Counted from the first letter of the stretch, positions 34,220-43,987 are shown. The stretch is 64,000 nt of DNA from Pararhodobacter sp. SW119 (GCF_017811755.1 NZ_JADDJF010000009.1:1-64000), one strand, 5' to 3'. Made by a program: numbers and translations. Notes: generated from the sequence alone by a model not told the origin.

Positions 34220-36505
34220 TCAGCCCTTCTGGATAGCTCTGGCGGGTTTGACGGGGTCGCGGGGCGGGGCAGCACCGCCGCGCAACCTGCTGATCGTTCT
34301 GAATATTTCCTTCGAGACAAGCGGATCGCTCTGCAGGTCCGAATAGGGCACGCGCCCGGTCGCGAGGCTGCGGGAATCTAGTTCGCGTAATTCCGAAAAA
34401 GCGATCCGCGCGAAATCGCCGAACTCGGCGACGTCGCGGTCGATGCGTTCGCGCCCCGTGGTCATGCCGAGGAACGGCCGCGGCGGATGCGAGGGATGCG
34501 TGCGGTTGCGCGTTTGCGGATTGTCGTCGGGCTGCGGCGCCGCAGCGTCCGCGGGCGTGGCCTCGGGCGGCGCGCCTTCCAGAAAGCGGTCCTCGAACGA
34601 ACGCGAGACGAGTTGCAGCAGCGAGCCGCTGTAGACGCCGAAGCACAGGCGGTCTTCCAGCGCCGGCGACGGCAGGTAGATGCGCGCCCGCGGCGGGGGC
34701 ATCGCGGGGGCGGCGTCGTCCTCCGCGGCGGTGCGCAGCGGCGGCGGCACTGGCGTCTCGACGCCGACGATCTGAATCTTGTTCATCTTCTCGACCAGCG
34801 GCACCACCCATTTGCGGGCGCGCGGCAGGCCGATGGCGGGGTGGATCAGCGACAGCGTGGTGATCCGCCGGTGCAGGTCGTCGAGCGCGGCGCTGTCGTG
34901 CTTGTCCAGATAGCGCAGCATCTCATGCAGGACGAGGACGCCTGCGCCTTCGGTGACGATGTGCAGCTCGATCCCTTCGGCGGCGGTCAGTTTCAGCAGG
35001 TCGCGCAGGACCTCTACCAGCGGCCCCGGGTTTGCCGGCGCGTCCAGATCGTCCAGATCCTCCTCGGGCAGGTCCTTGGTGCCGTGGACCGCGCGCCGCG
35101 CCGCCTGTTCGATATCGCGCCAGAACGCGCGCCCGATGCCGCGCAGCTGCATCTCGATCAAGGCGTCAAGCTGCGGACCCAGGGTCTTGACCTGCTTGTA
35201 ACAACTGTCGAAGACGGTCGTCAGCACCTCCAGCGACTTCTCGACGAACTGGTTGCACCAGAAGATGTTGTAGGGATAGAGGTCGAGCGCCGCGATCTCG
35301 GACTTGCGGGCGATCGCGGCGGAGACCGCCGGATTGATCCCTTCCAGGCTTCCAGGAATCCAGAGCAGGACCCCCCGGCGCCGGCGCGGCCCGTCGGCTT
35401 CGGTGCTGTCGCAAAGGATCTTTCCGAGGTAGTCGCGCGTGGTGCGCCAGGTCTTTTCCTCGGACGGGTAACTGCCGATGTCGACGTGAAAGCCGTCATC
35501 GAGATGCAGGTAATGCCCGAGCAGAAGATGGCAGCGCGCGGAGCCCGTCTGGATCATGCCCATCGACCGGGACAACCCCTGCGGTCCCAGCGCGATGTCG
35601 AACGCCTCGGGCGCCGAGACGCCGAGGCGCAGCACCCAGCCATCCATCACCGTTTCTGCCCAGTCGCCGTAGCGCCAGAGGGCGATGCCGGGCAACCCCT
35701 CGTGCCCGCCCCAGTCCGGCCCCCAGGAGTTGAGCACCAGAAACCCGTCGCGGGTGTAGCCGACGATGACGAAGGCATGCGCGCCCAGATCCTCGTGCTT
35801 GTAGGCGCCGATTTCGGTCGTGTCCGGCGCGAAGGGAAGGCGCCAGCCCTCGTGCGCCATGGCCGAGACGAGGATGGCGCCGGTATCGATCAGCGCCGCG
35901 TGGTAGTGGTTCAGGACCGGGTCCAGACGGAAATAGGCGCCAAGTCCGATCTCCCGCGCGGCTTTTGCCTGATCGACCGTGGGCATCCATTGACTGGCGA
36001 CGGGCCCCAGACCCCAGTGCGCGCTGGGCCAGCAGCGCGCCGGATCGGACGGCGAGGCGCCGGGCGGGATATCGAGGCAGACGCCGTGGTGGTAGAACGC
36101 CTTGATCGCCGAGCGCAGCGAGCGGATCCTGTCCCGTGGTGTGCCCCGCGCCCTGAGTTGCGTCTCCAGCGTGGCGGCGTTGAGTTCGGGGTATTCGTCA
36201 TGAAAGGCGGCCAGATAGAACAGCATGTCGGCGCTGACCAGATCGTGCCGGGCGAGCGCCGTCGCCTCGGTGCCGTGCGCCTGATGGCGGCGTTGCAGGT
36301 CGACGAGGTTGGCAAGCGCATGCCCGACGCAGCGCCCCGACGGACCCTGGTCGCGCACCAGGAAATTGAAATCCTGCCGGTCGGGGATGACGCGGTTTCG
36401 CAGCACCGCCAGCGAGGGGACATACTTCAGATCGCGCGAATCGAACCAGTCGCGCGCAACCGCGTTTCGCGAAATGAGGGAAACGAATTCTTCGCGCGTC
36501 GGCAT
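34220..36505 (-). CDS. Papain-like (C1) cysteine peptidase fused to an alpha/beta-hydrolase-like domain
   Basis: A 761-residue protein without signal peptide. Residues about 25-295 form a C1 papain fold: Q53 and C59 (VRDQGPSGRCVGHA), H243 (GAHAFVIVGY) and N259 (LVLNSWGPDWGG), the full oxyanion and catalytic set. Residues about 320-640 look like an alpha/beta hydrolase core (VLLWIPGSLEGI, then LHIVTEGAGVLVLHEML), but the nucleophile elbow reads TEGAG rather than GxSxG, so this half is probably inactive or a binding module. A proline-rich and acidic C-terminal tail follows. No inhibitory propeptide is evident. It is the first gene of the two-gene operon and the caspase/M15 protein follows after 11 bp. 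Possible roles are discussed under findings; none is established. Confidence 0.8.
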   Translation of the reverse strand: MPTREEFVSLISRNAVARDWFDSRDLKYVPSLAVLRNRVIPDRQDFNFLVRDQGPSGRCVGHALANLVDLQRRHQAHGTEATALARHDLVSADMLFYLAAFHDEYPELNAATLETQLRARGTPRDRIRSLRSAIKAFYHHGVCLDIPPGASPSDPARCWPSAHWGLGPVASQWMPTVDQAKAAREIGLGAYFRLDPVLNHYHAALIDTGAILVSAMAHEGWRLPFAPDTTEIGAYKHEDLGAHAFVIVGYTRDGFLVLNSWGPDWGGHEGLPGIALWRYGDWAETVMDGWVLRLGVSAPEAFDIALGPQGLSRSMGMIQTGSARCHLLLGHYLHLDDGFHVDIGSYPSEEKTWRTTRDYLGKILCDSTEADGPRRRRGVLLWIPGSLEGINPAVSAAIARKSEIAALDLYPYNIFWCNQFVEKSLEVLTTVFDSCYKQVKTLGPQLDALIEMQLRGIGRAFWRDIEQAARRAVHGTKDLPEEDLDDLDAPANPGPLVEVLRDLLKLTAAEGIELHIVTEGAGVLVLHEMLRYLDKHDSAALDDLHRRITTLSLIHPAIGLPRARKWVVPLVEKMNKIQIVGVETPVPPPLRTAAEDDAAPAMPPPRARIYLPSPALEDRLCFGVYSGSLLQLVSRSFEDRFLEGAPPEATPADAAAPQPDDNPQTRNRTHPSHPPRPFLGMTTGRERIDRDVAEFGDFARIAFSELRELDSRSLATGRVPYSDLQSDPLVSKEIFRTISRLRGGAAPPRDPVKPARAIQKG

Positions 36506-36555
36506 TCTGCGCCCCTGACCGGGCCGGGGCAGATGATCCCTGAACGGCCCGCAGA

Positions 36556-36587
36556 TTTATGACCTGAACAAAAACGGACGTCGTCAA
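36556..36587 (-). promoter_or_regulatory. Weak sigma70-like promoter for the protease operon
   Basis: On the minus strand TTGACG (36587-36582) is followed after about 19 bp by TCATAA (36562-36557), about 50 bp before the C1-peptidase start. The spacer is long and the -10 is poor, so activity may be low or need a factor. The 214-bp gap between this operon and the upstream FliM-like gene is more AT-rich near here than the flanks. Confidence 0.3.
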
Positions 36588-36719
36588 ATACAATGAGGGA
36601 TTGTGCCACAGATCCCGCAATTCGCAAAGTGAAAGAATACGCGCGGGGGGACACGGGGGCGCGTGAAGTTCAACCGGACGGAAGCCCCGCCCGGTGGCCC
36701 GAGGGGGTTGCGCGGGGCG

Positions 36720-37736
36720 TCAGGCCGTGGTGACGGGGTTGGGCGCGGGCGGGTCGGTGGCGGGGACTTCGGCGACCGGCTGCGACACGCGCGCGGGGAC
36801 GGCGTGGTCTTCGAACGCGACCTCGGATGTGCCGGCGTCACCGGCCTGAACAAGGCGAATCGCCCGCATGGCACGGTACTGCCCGAGCCGTCCCAGGCCG
36901 ATGACCTGCCCGTCGAGGGCCTCGATCTCCACTTCCTCGAGCTTGGCGAGCGGCAGGGAGAGCTGGCTGCCGACCCCCAGTTTCATGACATCGGAAAGCG
37001 AGAGGGTGATGCGGCCGAGAACCGCCTGTAACTGCGCGGGCGCCGTCATCACCTGCGACTGAAGCGCCCGCGACCAGGCATCCCCCTGCCCCGTGCGCGC
37101 TGCGCGCCGGTCGGCGGCATCCTCTGTCGCCGGTGCCGGGGCGCTGTCGGTTGTCGCCCCCTCCGGCAGGGCCAGGACGAAACGTCCGTCACGGCGGACA
37201 TCGTCGCCGATCAGCGACAGCGGCTGAACGAAGAGGTCGAAGCGCGGGGATTCCAGGATCAGTTCCAGCAGGCGGTAGTCGGTCGGAAAACGCAGGAAGC
37301 GAAAGCCGTGGTCCTGTCCGTCCGGCGCGTGCGCGTCGAATTCGGCGAGCGCGGCATCGATCAGTTCGGACAGAAGCTGCGCATCGGTCTGGGTTGCGCG
37401 GCGCTGGGGCGGTGGGGTGCGCGACAGCCTGCCCACGGTCATCGCCTCGATCAGCGCGACGCTGGCGACCGGATCGAAGATGGCCAGCCCCATCGCCCCC
37501 GAAGGGTCCGCGATCAGGCCGGCGAAGGCATCGCTGTCGACCAGTTCCAGTAGTTCCGCGAGCGTCGCGCTGCGGCGGCTGGCGGTGGCGCAGCTGCCGA
37601 CCAGCCCCGGGATGCGACTGGTCGCCCGCGCCAGGGCCTTGGCGAGGTGGCGTTCCGCGTCCTGCGCCGCCTCTGCCGTGGGGGGGCGCACACCCAGCTT
37701 GCGCCGGATGACGGGGTTGCGCTGCGTCTGTTCCAT
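36720..37736 (-). CDS. FliM/FliN-family (SpoA domain) protein, orphan
   Basis: A 338-residue protein with an N-terminal middle-FliM-like part (about 20-200; LLELVDSDAFAGLIADPSGAMGLAIFDP) and a C-terminal SpoA/FliN surface domain (about 235-310; ITLSLSDVMKLGVGSQLSLPL...VEIEALDGQVIGLGRLGQYRAMRAIRL). These domains build the flagellar C-ring or type III secretion sorting platform. No other flagellar gene is in the window. It lies 71 bp downstream of RNase J on the same strand. It is shorter at the N-terminus than CheY-P-binding FliM, so it may be an auxiliary switch protein found in Rhodobacterales. Function beyond the domain call is uncertain. Confidence 0.7.
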   Translation of the reverse strand: MEQTQRNPVIRRKLGVRPPTAEAAQDAERHLAKALARATSRIPGLVGSCATASRRSATLAELLELVDSDAFAGLIADPSGAMGLAIFDPVASVALIEAMTVGRLSRTPPPQRRATQTDAQLLSELIDAALAEFDAHAPDGQDHGFRFLRFPTDYRLLELILESPRFDLFVQPLSLIGDDVRRDGRFVLALPEGATTDSAPAPATEDAADRRAARTGQGDAWSRALQSQVMTAPAQLQAVLGRITLSLSDVMKLGVGSQLSLPLAKLEEVEIEALDGQVIGLGRLGQYRAMRAIRLVQAGDAGTSEVAFEDHAVPARVSQPVAEVPATDPPAPNPVTTA

Positions 37737-37807
37737 ATGCCGGGCCCTGCCTTTGGCGCAAGATCGCAGGCGTTGCTTAACGAATGCTTGCGAAGGACCG
37801 GTTCAGG

Positions 37808-39475
37808 CTATTCGGCGAGGCGGCTGACGACCACGGTGACTTCGGGCTTCTTGCCGATCTCGTCCAGGCAACAGGTCCTGACGGCGCGGCGAATGGCCTC
37901 GGTCAGCTTGTCGTCGTTGCCCAGGACCTTCCGGTCAAAGCGCTCGATCACGTCGGCCAGTTCATCCTCCAGCACCTCGTCCAGCGCGCGGCGCGAGCGG
38001 CCCTGCGGCGCGAGGCCCTGGCAGTCGGCCCAGGCATCGCCCATGGGGCGATCATCCTCGTCCAGAAGAAGCGTGACCATGACATGGCCGTTGAGCGCGA
38101 GCTTGATGCGTTCGCGCACGACGCCGTCGAGAGCGCCGTAGACCGCGGTTCCGTCGAGATAGAGGCGCCCGGTCTCGACATATTCCGCCACGACGGGGGT
38201 GTCGCCGGTCAGGTCCAGCATGGTGCCGTTGGGGGCGATGGCCGAGGCGAAACCCCGTGCCGCGGCGAGTTTCGCGTGCTTGCGCAGGTGCCGGTGTTCG
38301 CCGTGCATGGGGATGATCATGGCGGGGCGGACCAGATCGTGCATGCGTTCCAGATCCGGCCGGTTGGCATGTCCCGAAACGTGATAGAGGCCGCCGGAAT
38401 TGTCCAGCACCTCGACCCCGCGTTCAGAGAGGTCGTTGACCACGCGCAGCACCGACCTTTCGTTGCCGGGAATGGTCATCGAGGAAAAGAGGAAGGTGTC
38501 GCCCTCCTTCAGATCGATGCCCATGTAGGTTCCGCGGGCCAGTTGCGCCGAGGCGGCGCGCCGTTCGCCCTGGCTGCCGGTGGAGATGATCAGCAGGTTC
38601 TCGCGCGGCATGTCGCCGGCTTCCTCGGGCGTGACGGTGGTGGGGAAATCGTGCAGCAAGCCCGCCTCGGTCGCGGTGCGGACCATGTTGTGCATGGCCC
38701 GCCCCATGAGGCAGACCGACCGGCCGGCATCCCGCGCCGCCTGTGCCATCGTGCGCAGGCGCGCGACGTTGGAGGCGAAGGTGGTTGCCACCATCAGACC
38801 CGGCGCTTCGGCGAAAAGACGCTGCAGCGGTTCGGCCAGCGTGCTTTCGGACCGGCCCTGATGGGTGTTGAAGATGTTGGTCGAATCGCAGACCAGCGCC
38901 TTGATCCCAAGATCGCCGATCTCGCGATAGAGTTTCTCGTCAAAGGGTTCGCCGACGCCGGGCGAGAGGTCGATCTTGAAGTCGCCCGTATGCAGGATGC
39001 GGCCCGCCGGCGTTTCGATCAGCATGGCCGAGGCTTCGGGCAGCGAATGCGAGATCGGCAGGAACTGCACGGTGAAGGGCCCCGCCTCGATCGGGTCGCG
39101 GGGCTTGGCGGTCTGCACGCTGTCGAAGGACTGCCCGCCTTCCTGCATCTTCTTCTTGGCGATCCGCGCGGTGAAGTTGCGCGCATAGACCGGCGCCTTC
39201 AGCCGGCTCCAGAGTTGTCCCAGCGCGGTGACGTGATCTTCGTGCGCGTGGGTGACGAAGATCGCATCGAGCCGATCCCGACGCTCTTCCAGCCAGGCGA
39301 TGTCGGGCAGGATCAGATCGACGCCAGGTGAGCCGTCCATGTCCGGAAAGGTCACGCCCAGATCGACCAGGATCAACCGTTCCTTGCCCTTCGGTCCGTA
39401 TCCATAGACATAGGCGTTCATGCCGACTTCGCCGGCCCCGCCCAGGGGCAGATAGATCAGTCTTTCCGGTTTCAT
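37808..39475 (-). CDS. rnj: Ribonuclease J
   Basis: A 555-residue metallo-beta-lactamase/beta-CASP nuclease. The zinc site HAHEDH is at H76-x-H78-x-D80-H81, with further ligands in PISHSLPEA and HTGDFKID. The beta-CASP region includes SGHANRPD and MHGEHRH. RNase J has endonuclease and 5'-3' exonuclease activity on 5'-monophosphate RNA and matures 23S and 16S rRNA ends in alphaproteobacteria. Its ATG overlaps the coaX stop (ATGA). The nuoN-birA-coaX-rnj order is typical of the Rhodobacterales. Confidence 0.93.
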   Translation of the reverse strand: MKPERLIYLPLGGAGEVGMNAYVYGYGPKGKERLILVDLGVTFPDMDGSPGVDLILPDIAWLEERRDRLDAIFVTHAHEDHVTALGQLWSRLKAPVYARNFTARIAKKKMQEGGQSFDSVQTAKPRDPIEAGPFTVQFLPISHSLPEASAMLIETPAGRILHTGDFKIDLSPGVGEPFDEKLYREIGDLGIKALVCDSTNIFNTHQGRSESTLAEPLQRLFAEAPGLMVATTFASNVARLRTMAQAARDAGRSVCLMGRAMHNMVRTATEAGLLHDFPTTVTPEEAGDMPRENLLIISTGSQGERRAASAQLARGTYMGIDLKEGDTFLFSSMTIPGNERSVLRVVNDLSERGVEVLDNSGGLYHVSGHANRPDLERMHDLVRPAMIIPMHGEHRHLRKHAKLAAARGFASAIAPNGTMLDLTGDTPVVAEYVETGRLYLDGTAVYGALDGVVRERIKLALNGHVMVTLLLDEDDRPMGDAWADCQGLAPQGRSRRALDEVLEDELADVIERFDRKVLGNDDKLTEAIRRAVRTCCLDEIGKKPEVTVVVSRLAE

Positions 39476-40245
39476 GCAGTTTTCCCGTTCAAATCGTGGA
39501 TGATTCTGAGGCCATGCATGGTCAGATCATCTTGAATGTCGTCAAATAGGGCCTCGCCCGAGGCGAACAAGGGCGCAAGCCCGCCCGTGCCGATCACCCG
39601 CATCGGGCGTTCGTGTTCGGCCTTTATGCGCTCGCATATCCCGTTCACAAGCCCGACGTAACCCCAGAAAACGCCCGCCTGCATGCATTCGACCGTGTTC
39701 TTGCCGATCACGCGGTCGGGGCGCGCGACATCGACATGCGGCAGGGCGGCCGCGGCCATGTGCAGCGCCTCCAGCGACAAGTTCACCCCCGGCGCGATGA
39801 CGCCGCCGATATAGGCGCCGTCGGTATCGACCACGTCGAAGGTGGTGGCGGTTCCGAAATCCACGACGATCAGATCGCCGCCGTGCAGGTCGAACGCGGC
39901 GGCGGCGTTCACCAGTCGGTCGGGGCCGACCCGGGTTCCGGGATCGACGCGCGGCGCCACCGGCAAGCGGCATTCGGGCTTGCCCACGACCAGGGGCCGA
40001 CAGTCGAAATACCGGGAACAGAGCACGCGCAGATTGAAAACCACCCGCGGCACGGTCGTGGAGATGATGACTTCGGTGATCTTCGCCTCGATCTTCTGCA
40101 GGTTCATCAGCGTCGAGAGCCACACATAATACTGGTCCGCGGTGCGCTGATGCTCGGTCGAGGCGCGCCATGTGGCGACGAAGCGCTCGCCGTTCCAGAT
40201 CGAGAAAACCGTGTTGGTGTTGCCGCAGTCGATGCAGAGCAGCAT
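39472..40245 (-). CDS. coaX: Type III pantothenate kinase
   Basis: A 257-residue ASKHA-fold kinase that phosphorylates pantothenate, the first step of coenzyme A synthesis; type III enzymes are not inhibited by CoA. The phosphate-1 motif DCGNTNT, the VVDFGTATTFDVVD motif and GGVIAPG are conserved. The ATG at 40245 follows GGAGGG at eight bases; an in-frame ATG at 40275 would overlap the upstream birA stop region and is less likely. It overlaps rnj by four bases. Confidence 0.93.
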   Translation of the reverse strand: MLLCIDCGNTNTVFSIWNGERFVATWRASTEHQRTADQYYVWLSTLMNLQKIEAKITEVIISTTVPRVVFNLRVLCSRYFDCRPLVVGKPECRLPVAPRVDPGTRVGPDRLVNAAAAFDLHGGDLIVVDFGTATTFDVVDTDGAYIGGVIAPGVNLSLEALHMAAAALPHVDVARPDRVIGKNTVECMQAGVFWGYVGLVNGICERIKAEHERPMRVIGTGGLAPLFASGEALFDDIQDDLTMHGLRIIHDLNGKTA

Positions 40246-40258
40246 GGGCGACCCTCCG

Positions 40259-41002
40259 TCAGGGAAAGAAGACATCCGCCGCCGGCACCGTGACGCGGCC
40301 CTGCGCGGTCTTGAGAACCAGCGTGCCGCGGGGGTCGATCGTCTCGAATATGCCCTCGTGCACGGCGGTCGGCGTGCGGGCCTCGATCCGCTCGCCCAGG
40401 CGTGCGGCGCGGGCCAGGAAGGCCGCGCGCAGGGGGGCGAAACCCTGTTCGCGCAAGCGGTCTTCCCAGCGGGCGAAGGCGGCGGCCAGATGATCGAGCA
40501 ACGCCTCGGCGCCGAGGTCGATCCCGGCCTCGGTGCGCAGGGCGACCGGGGGAAAGCGCGATTCGGCGTCCGGCGGCGGGGCGTGGCGCAGGTTCACGCC
40601 GATCCCGATCGCCAGAAGCCCCGATGGGCCGGTTTCAAGAAGGATGCCCGAGAGCTTGCCGCCGTTGAGGAGCAGATCGTTGGGCCATTTCAGCCGGAAC
40701 GCGCCGCTGAGCCCGGTCAGGGATTCAAGCGCTTCGTGAAGGGCGAGCGCCGCGACGAAGCTGCGCAGCGCCATGCGCGCCGGCGGCTCGTCCAGGCGCA
40801 TCGCCAGGGTCGCCGCGAAATTGCCGGGGGGATCGCGCCAGTCGCGGCCGCGCCGGCCGCGTCCCGCCGTCTGGCGGCGCGACAGGATCCAGCAGGGCCC
40901 GCCCAGGGTCGGGCCGCGACGCAGGGTCTCGGCATTGGTGCTGTCGACCGTCTCCAGCACCACGCGGTCGTAGCCCGTGGGCCAGACCGGTCTACTGGAC
41001 AA
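40259..41002 (-). CDS. birA: Biotin-[acetyl-CoA-carboxylase] ligase (no DNA-binding domain)
   Basis: This enzyme makes biotinyl-AMP and attaches biotin to carrier lysines. The GRGRRGRDW adenylate loop and [17 protein letters not shown] are diagnostic, and an SH3-like C-terminal domain follows. No helix-turn-helix is present, so it is a group I ligase without repressor function. No ATG fits the family N-terminus ([18 protein letters not shown]). A TTG at 41002, which would overlap the nuoN stop by 11 bases and give MSSRPVWP, is the best start (247 residues) but remains uncertain; a GTG at 40963 would trim conserved residues. Its likely client in this window is LiuD. Confidence 0.87.
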   Translation of the reverse strand: MSSRPVWPTGYDRVVLETVDSTNAETLRRGPTLGGPCWILSRRQTAGRGRRGRDWRDPPGNFAATLAMRLDEPPARMALRSFVAALALHEALESLTGLSGAFRLKWPNDLLLNGGKLSGILLETGPSGLLAIGIGVNLRHAPPPDAESRFPPVALRTEAGIDLGAEALLDHLAAAFARWEDRLREQGFAPLRAAFLARAARLGERIEARTPTAVHEGIFETIDPRGTLVLKTAQGRVTVPAADVFFP

Positions 41003-42431
41003 GCGCCTGCGCCGCCAAGGCGGCCGCCCCGTCAACGCCGAAAAGGTTGAAGACACCGAGCACCATCGCCCCGGCGGACACCGCCAGCAGCACCCGCTGG
41101 ACCATGCCGACGTCGGCGTCGAGCGCCTCGCGCTCCTCACCGAAGTACATGTAGTAGACGATGCGCAGGTAGTAGAACGCGCCGATCACCGAGGCGATCA
41201 CGCCCGCGACGGCCAGCCAGACAAGGCCCGCCTGCACCGCGGCGGCGAGGACCGAGAATTTCGCCCAGAAACCGACCAGCGGCGGCACCCCGGCCAGCGA
41301 GAACATCAGCACCAGAAGCGCCAGGGCGGGGATCGGCTGCGTCTTCGGAAGCATGTGCAGATCCTCGATCTGCGTGACCGGGCGACCGTCGCGGCGCATG
41401 GCGAGGATGAAGGCGAAGACGCCGACGTTCATCGTCAGGTAGATTGCCATGTAGAGCAACGTCGCCTGCACACCCGCGACAGTGCCGGCGGAAAGCCCGA
41501 CAAGCGCGAAGCCCATGTGGGTGATCGACGAATAGGCCATCAGCCGCTTGATGTTGCGCTGCAGGATCGCGGCGATGGCGCCCACGAACATCGACGCCAC
41601 GGCGAGGAAGGCCAGGATCTGCGACCAGTCGCCGGGCGCCGCGCCGAAGGCATCGTGCAGAAGCCGGGCCAGCAAAGCCATCGCCGCGATCTTCGGGGCG
41701 GTGGCGAAAAAGGCGGTGACCGGGGTCGGCGCCCCCTCGTAGACGTCCGGCGTCCACATGTGGAAGGGCACGGCCGAGACCTTGAAGGCAAGCCCGGCAA
41801 GCATGAACGCCAGGCCCATCAGCAGGCCGATCGACAGATCCCCGTCCTGAACGGTCGAGGCGATGCCGTCGAACCGCGTGGTGCCCGCGTAGCCGTAGAC
41901 CAGCGACGCGCCATAGAGCAGCAGGCCCGAGGCCAGCGCGCCCAGCATGAAGTATTTCAGCCCCGCCTCGGTCGAGCGGGCGCTGTCGCGGCGGAAGGCG
42001 GCCATGACGTAGAGCGAGAGCGACTGAAGCTCCAGCCCCATGTAGAGCGTGATCAGGTCGCCGGCCGACACCATGACCATCATGCCCACCGTCGCCAGCG
42101 CGACCAGCACCGGATATTCGAACTTCAGCAGGTTCTGACGCGCCAGGTACTCGTAGCCCATGGCAAGCACCGCAGCGCCGGAGACGAGGATCGCGACCTT
42201 CGCGAAGCGCGCGAAGGCGTCGTCCACCATCATCCCGCCGAAGACCGGGCGGGCTTCGGGCGCCAGCGTGCCGACCAGCACCGCCAGCAGCAGCAGGATC
42301 GCGACCGTCATCCAGAGCACGATGCCCGCGACCTGGTCCTTGCCGAAGAAGGCCCCGAACAGCAGCGCTGCCATGGCATAGATCGCCAGCAGGATCTCCG
42401 GCAGGGCAATCGTCAGATCGAGCGAAGTCAT
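40992..42431 (-). CDS. nuoN: NADH-quinone oxidoreductase subunit N
   Basis: A 479-residue proton-pumping membrane subunit of complex I, homologous to Mrp-type antiporters, with about fourteen helices. [16 protein letters not shown] and [25 protein letters not shown] contain the conserved lysines and the broken-helix region of the channel. It is the last nuo gene and overlaps the proposed birA start. It lies 14 bp after nuoM. Confidence 0.95.
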   Translation of the reverse strand: MTSLDLTIALPEILLAIYAMAALLFGAFFGKDQVAGIVLWMTVAILLLLAVLVGTLAPEARPVFGGMMVDDAFARFAKVAILVSGAAVLAMGYEYLARQNLLKFEYPVLVALATVGMMVMVSAGDLITLYMGLELQSLSLYVMAAFRRDSARSTEAGLKYFMLGALASGLLLYGASLVYGYAGTTRFDGIASTVQDGDLSIGLLMGLAFMLAGLAFKVSAVPFHMWTPDVYEGAPTPVTAFFATAPKIAAMALLARLLHDAFGAAPGDWSQILAFLAVASMFVGAIAAILQRNIKRLMAYSSITHMGFALVGLSAGTVAGVQATLLYMAIYLTMNVGVFAFILAMRRDGRPVTQIEDLHMLPKTQPIPALALLVLMFSLAGVPPLVGFWAKFSVLAAAVQAGLVWLAVAGVIASVIGAFYYLRIVYYMYFGEEREALDADVGMVQRVLLAVSAGAMVLGVFNLFGVDGAAALAAQALVQ

Positions 42432-42445
42432 TGTCGGTCAGCCTT

Positions 42446-43987
42446 TCAGTTTTGGACCAGCGCCGAGGCAGCCTCGTGCGCGGCCAGCGCGGCGTCGTAC
42501 TGGCCCACCAGCGCCGAAACCGAGGGACCGATGATGTCGGTCACCAGCGAGGGATAGACCCCGAGGATCAGCGTCATCGCCACCAGCGGCGCGAACATCG
42601 CCTTCTCGCGCCGATCCAGGTCCGGGATCGACTTCAGGCTGGCCTTGATCAGCGGTCCGAAGACCACGCGGCGATAGAGCCAGAGGCCGTAGCAGGCCGC
42701 GAAGATCACGCCCGAGGCCGCGAACAGCGCCACCCAGGTATTGACCTGGAAGACCGCCATGAAGGTCAGGAATTCACCGACGAAGCCGCTGGTGCCGGGC
42801 AGCCCGACATTGGCCATGGTGAACAGCATGAAGACCAGCGCATAGGCCGGCATTCGATGCACGAGGCCACCGTAGGCCGAAATCTCCCGGGTGTGCATCC
42901 GGTCGTAGATGACGCCGACCGCAAGGAAGAGGGCGCCCGAGATGAAGCCGTGGCTGATCATCTGGAAGATCGCGCCATCGACGCCCTGCCGGGTCGCGGC
43001 GAAGATCCCCATGGTCACGAACCCCATGTGCGCGACCGAGGAATAGGCGACCAGCTTCTTCATGTCCTCCTGCACCAGCGCTACCAGCGAGGCGTAGACG
43101 ATGGCGATCGCCGAGAGCCAGAGGACCATCGGCGCGAAGATGTCGGACGCGACCGGGAACATCGGCAGCGAGAAGCGCAGGAAGCCGTAGCCGCCCATCT
43201 TCAGCAGCACCGCGGCCAGGATGACCGACCCCGCCGTCGGCGCCTGCACGTGGGCGTCAGGCAGCCAGGTGTGGACCGGCCACATCGGCATCTTCACCGC
43301 GAAGGACGCGAAGAAGGCGAGCCACATGAGCGACTGCATCCCCCCCACGACCTGCCAGCCGAGCAGATTGACCGGGCCCGCGCTGAACTCGTGCGTCAGC
43401 AGCGTCGGAATGTCGGTGGTGCCGGCGTCGACATACATGGCGATCATCGCCACCAGCATCAGGACCGAGCCGAAGAAGGTGTAGAGGAAGAACTTGAAGG
43501 TCGCGTAGATCCGCTCCTTCCCCCCCCAGATGCCGATGATCAGGAACATCGGGATCAGGCCGGCCTCGAAGAAGAGGTAGAAAAGCACGAGGTCGAGCGC
43601 CACGAAGACGCCGATCATCAGCGTCTCGAGCACGAGGAAGGCGATCATGTATTCCTTCACCCGGTGCGTCACGTTCCAGCAGGCCGCGATGGTGATCGGC
43701 ATGAGGAACGTGGTCAGCATCACGAAGAGGATCGAGATGCCGTCGACGCCAAGCTTGTAGGTGAGGCCGAGGATCCATTCCCGTTCCTCGACATGCTGGA
43801 AGCCGGTATTGGCGGGGTCGAAGGTGAACAGCAGGATCAGCGAGATCACGAAGGTCGCCGCGGTCGCAACCAGCGCCAGCCATTTCGCATTCTGCTGGGA
43901 CGCCGCATCGTCGCCGCGCAGGAAAAGCGCCAGGATCACCGCCGCGATCGCCGGGGTGAAGGTGATGATCGAAAGCAGGTTCAGCAT
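42446..43987 (-). CDS. nuoM: NADH-quinone oxidoreductase subunit M
   Basis: A 513-residue antiporter-like complex I subunit. [20 protein letters not shown] and [15 protein letters not shown] are the conserved channel helices, with a glutamate in helix 5 ([13 protein letters not shown]). Its ATG shares one base with the nuoL stop (TGATG), so translation of the two is coupled. Confidence 0.96.
   Translation of the reverse strand: MLNLLSIITFTPAIAAVILALFLRGDDAASQQNAKWLALVATAATFVISLILLFTFDPANTGFQHVEEREWILGLTYKLGVDGISILFVMLTTFLMPITIAACWNVTHRVKEYMIAFLVLETLMIGVFVALDLVLFYLFFEAGLIPMFLIIGIWGGKERIYATFKFFLYTFFGSVLMLVAMIAMYVDAGTTDIPTLLTHEFSAGPVNLLGWQVVGGMQSLMWLAFFASFAVKMPMWPVHTWLPDAHVQAPTAGSVILAAVLLKMGGYGFLRFSLPMFPVASDIFAPMVLWLSAIAIVYASLVALVQEDMKKLVAYSSVAHMGFVTMGIFAATRQGVDGAIFQMISHGFISGALFLAVGVIYDRMHTREISAYGGLVHRMPAYALVFMLFTMANVGLPGTSGFVGEFLTFMAVFQVNTWVALFAASGVIFAACYGLWLYRRVVFGPLIKASLKSIPDLDRREKAMFAPLVAMTLILGVYPSLVTDIIGPSVSALVGQYDAALAAHEAASALVQN

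Noticed and set aside
34209-34811. N-terminal extension of the caspase/M15 protein (1354-residue frame)
   Set aside because: It overlaps the C1-peptidase gene by about 590 bp and is low-complexity, Arg/Ala-rich antisense-type sequence. The ATG at 34208 has GGAG and directly follows the upstream stop.
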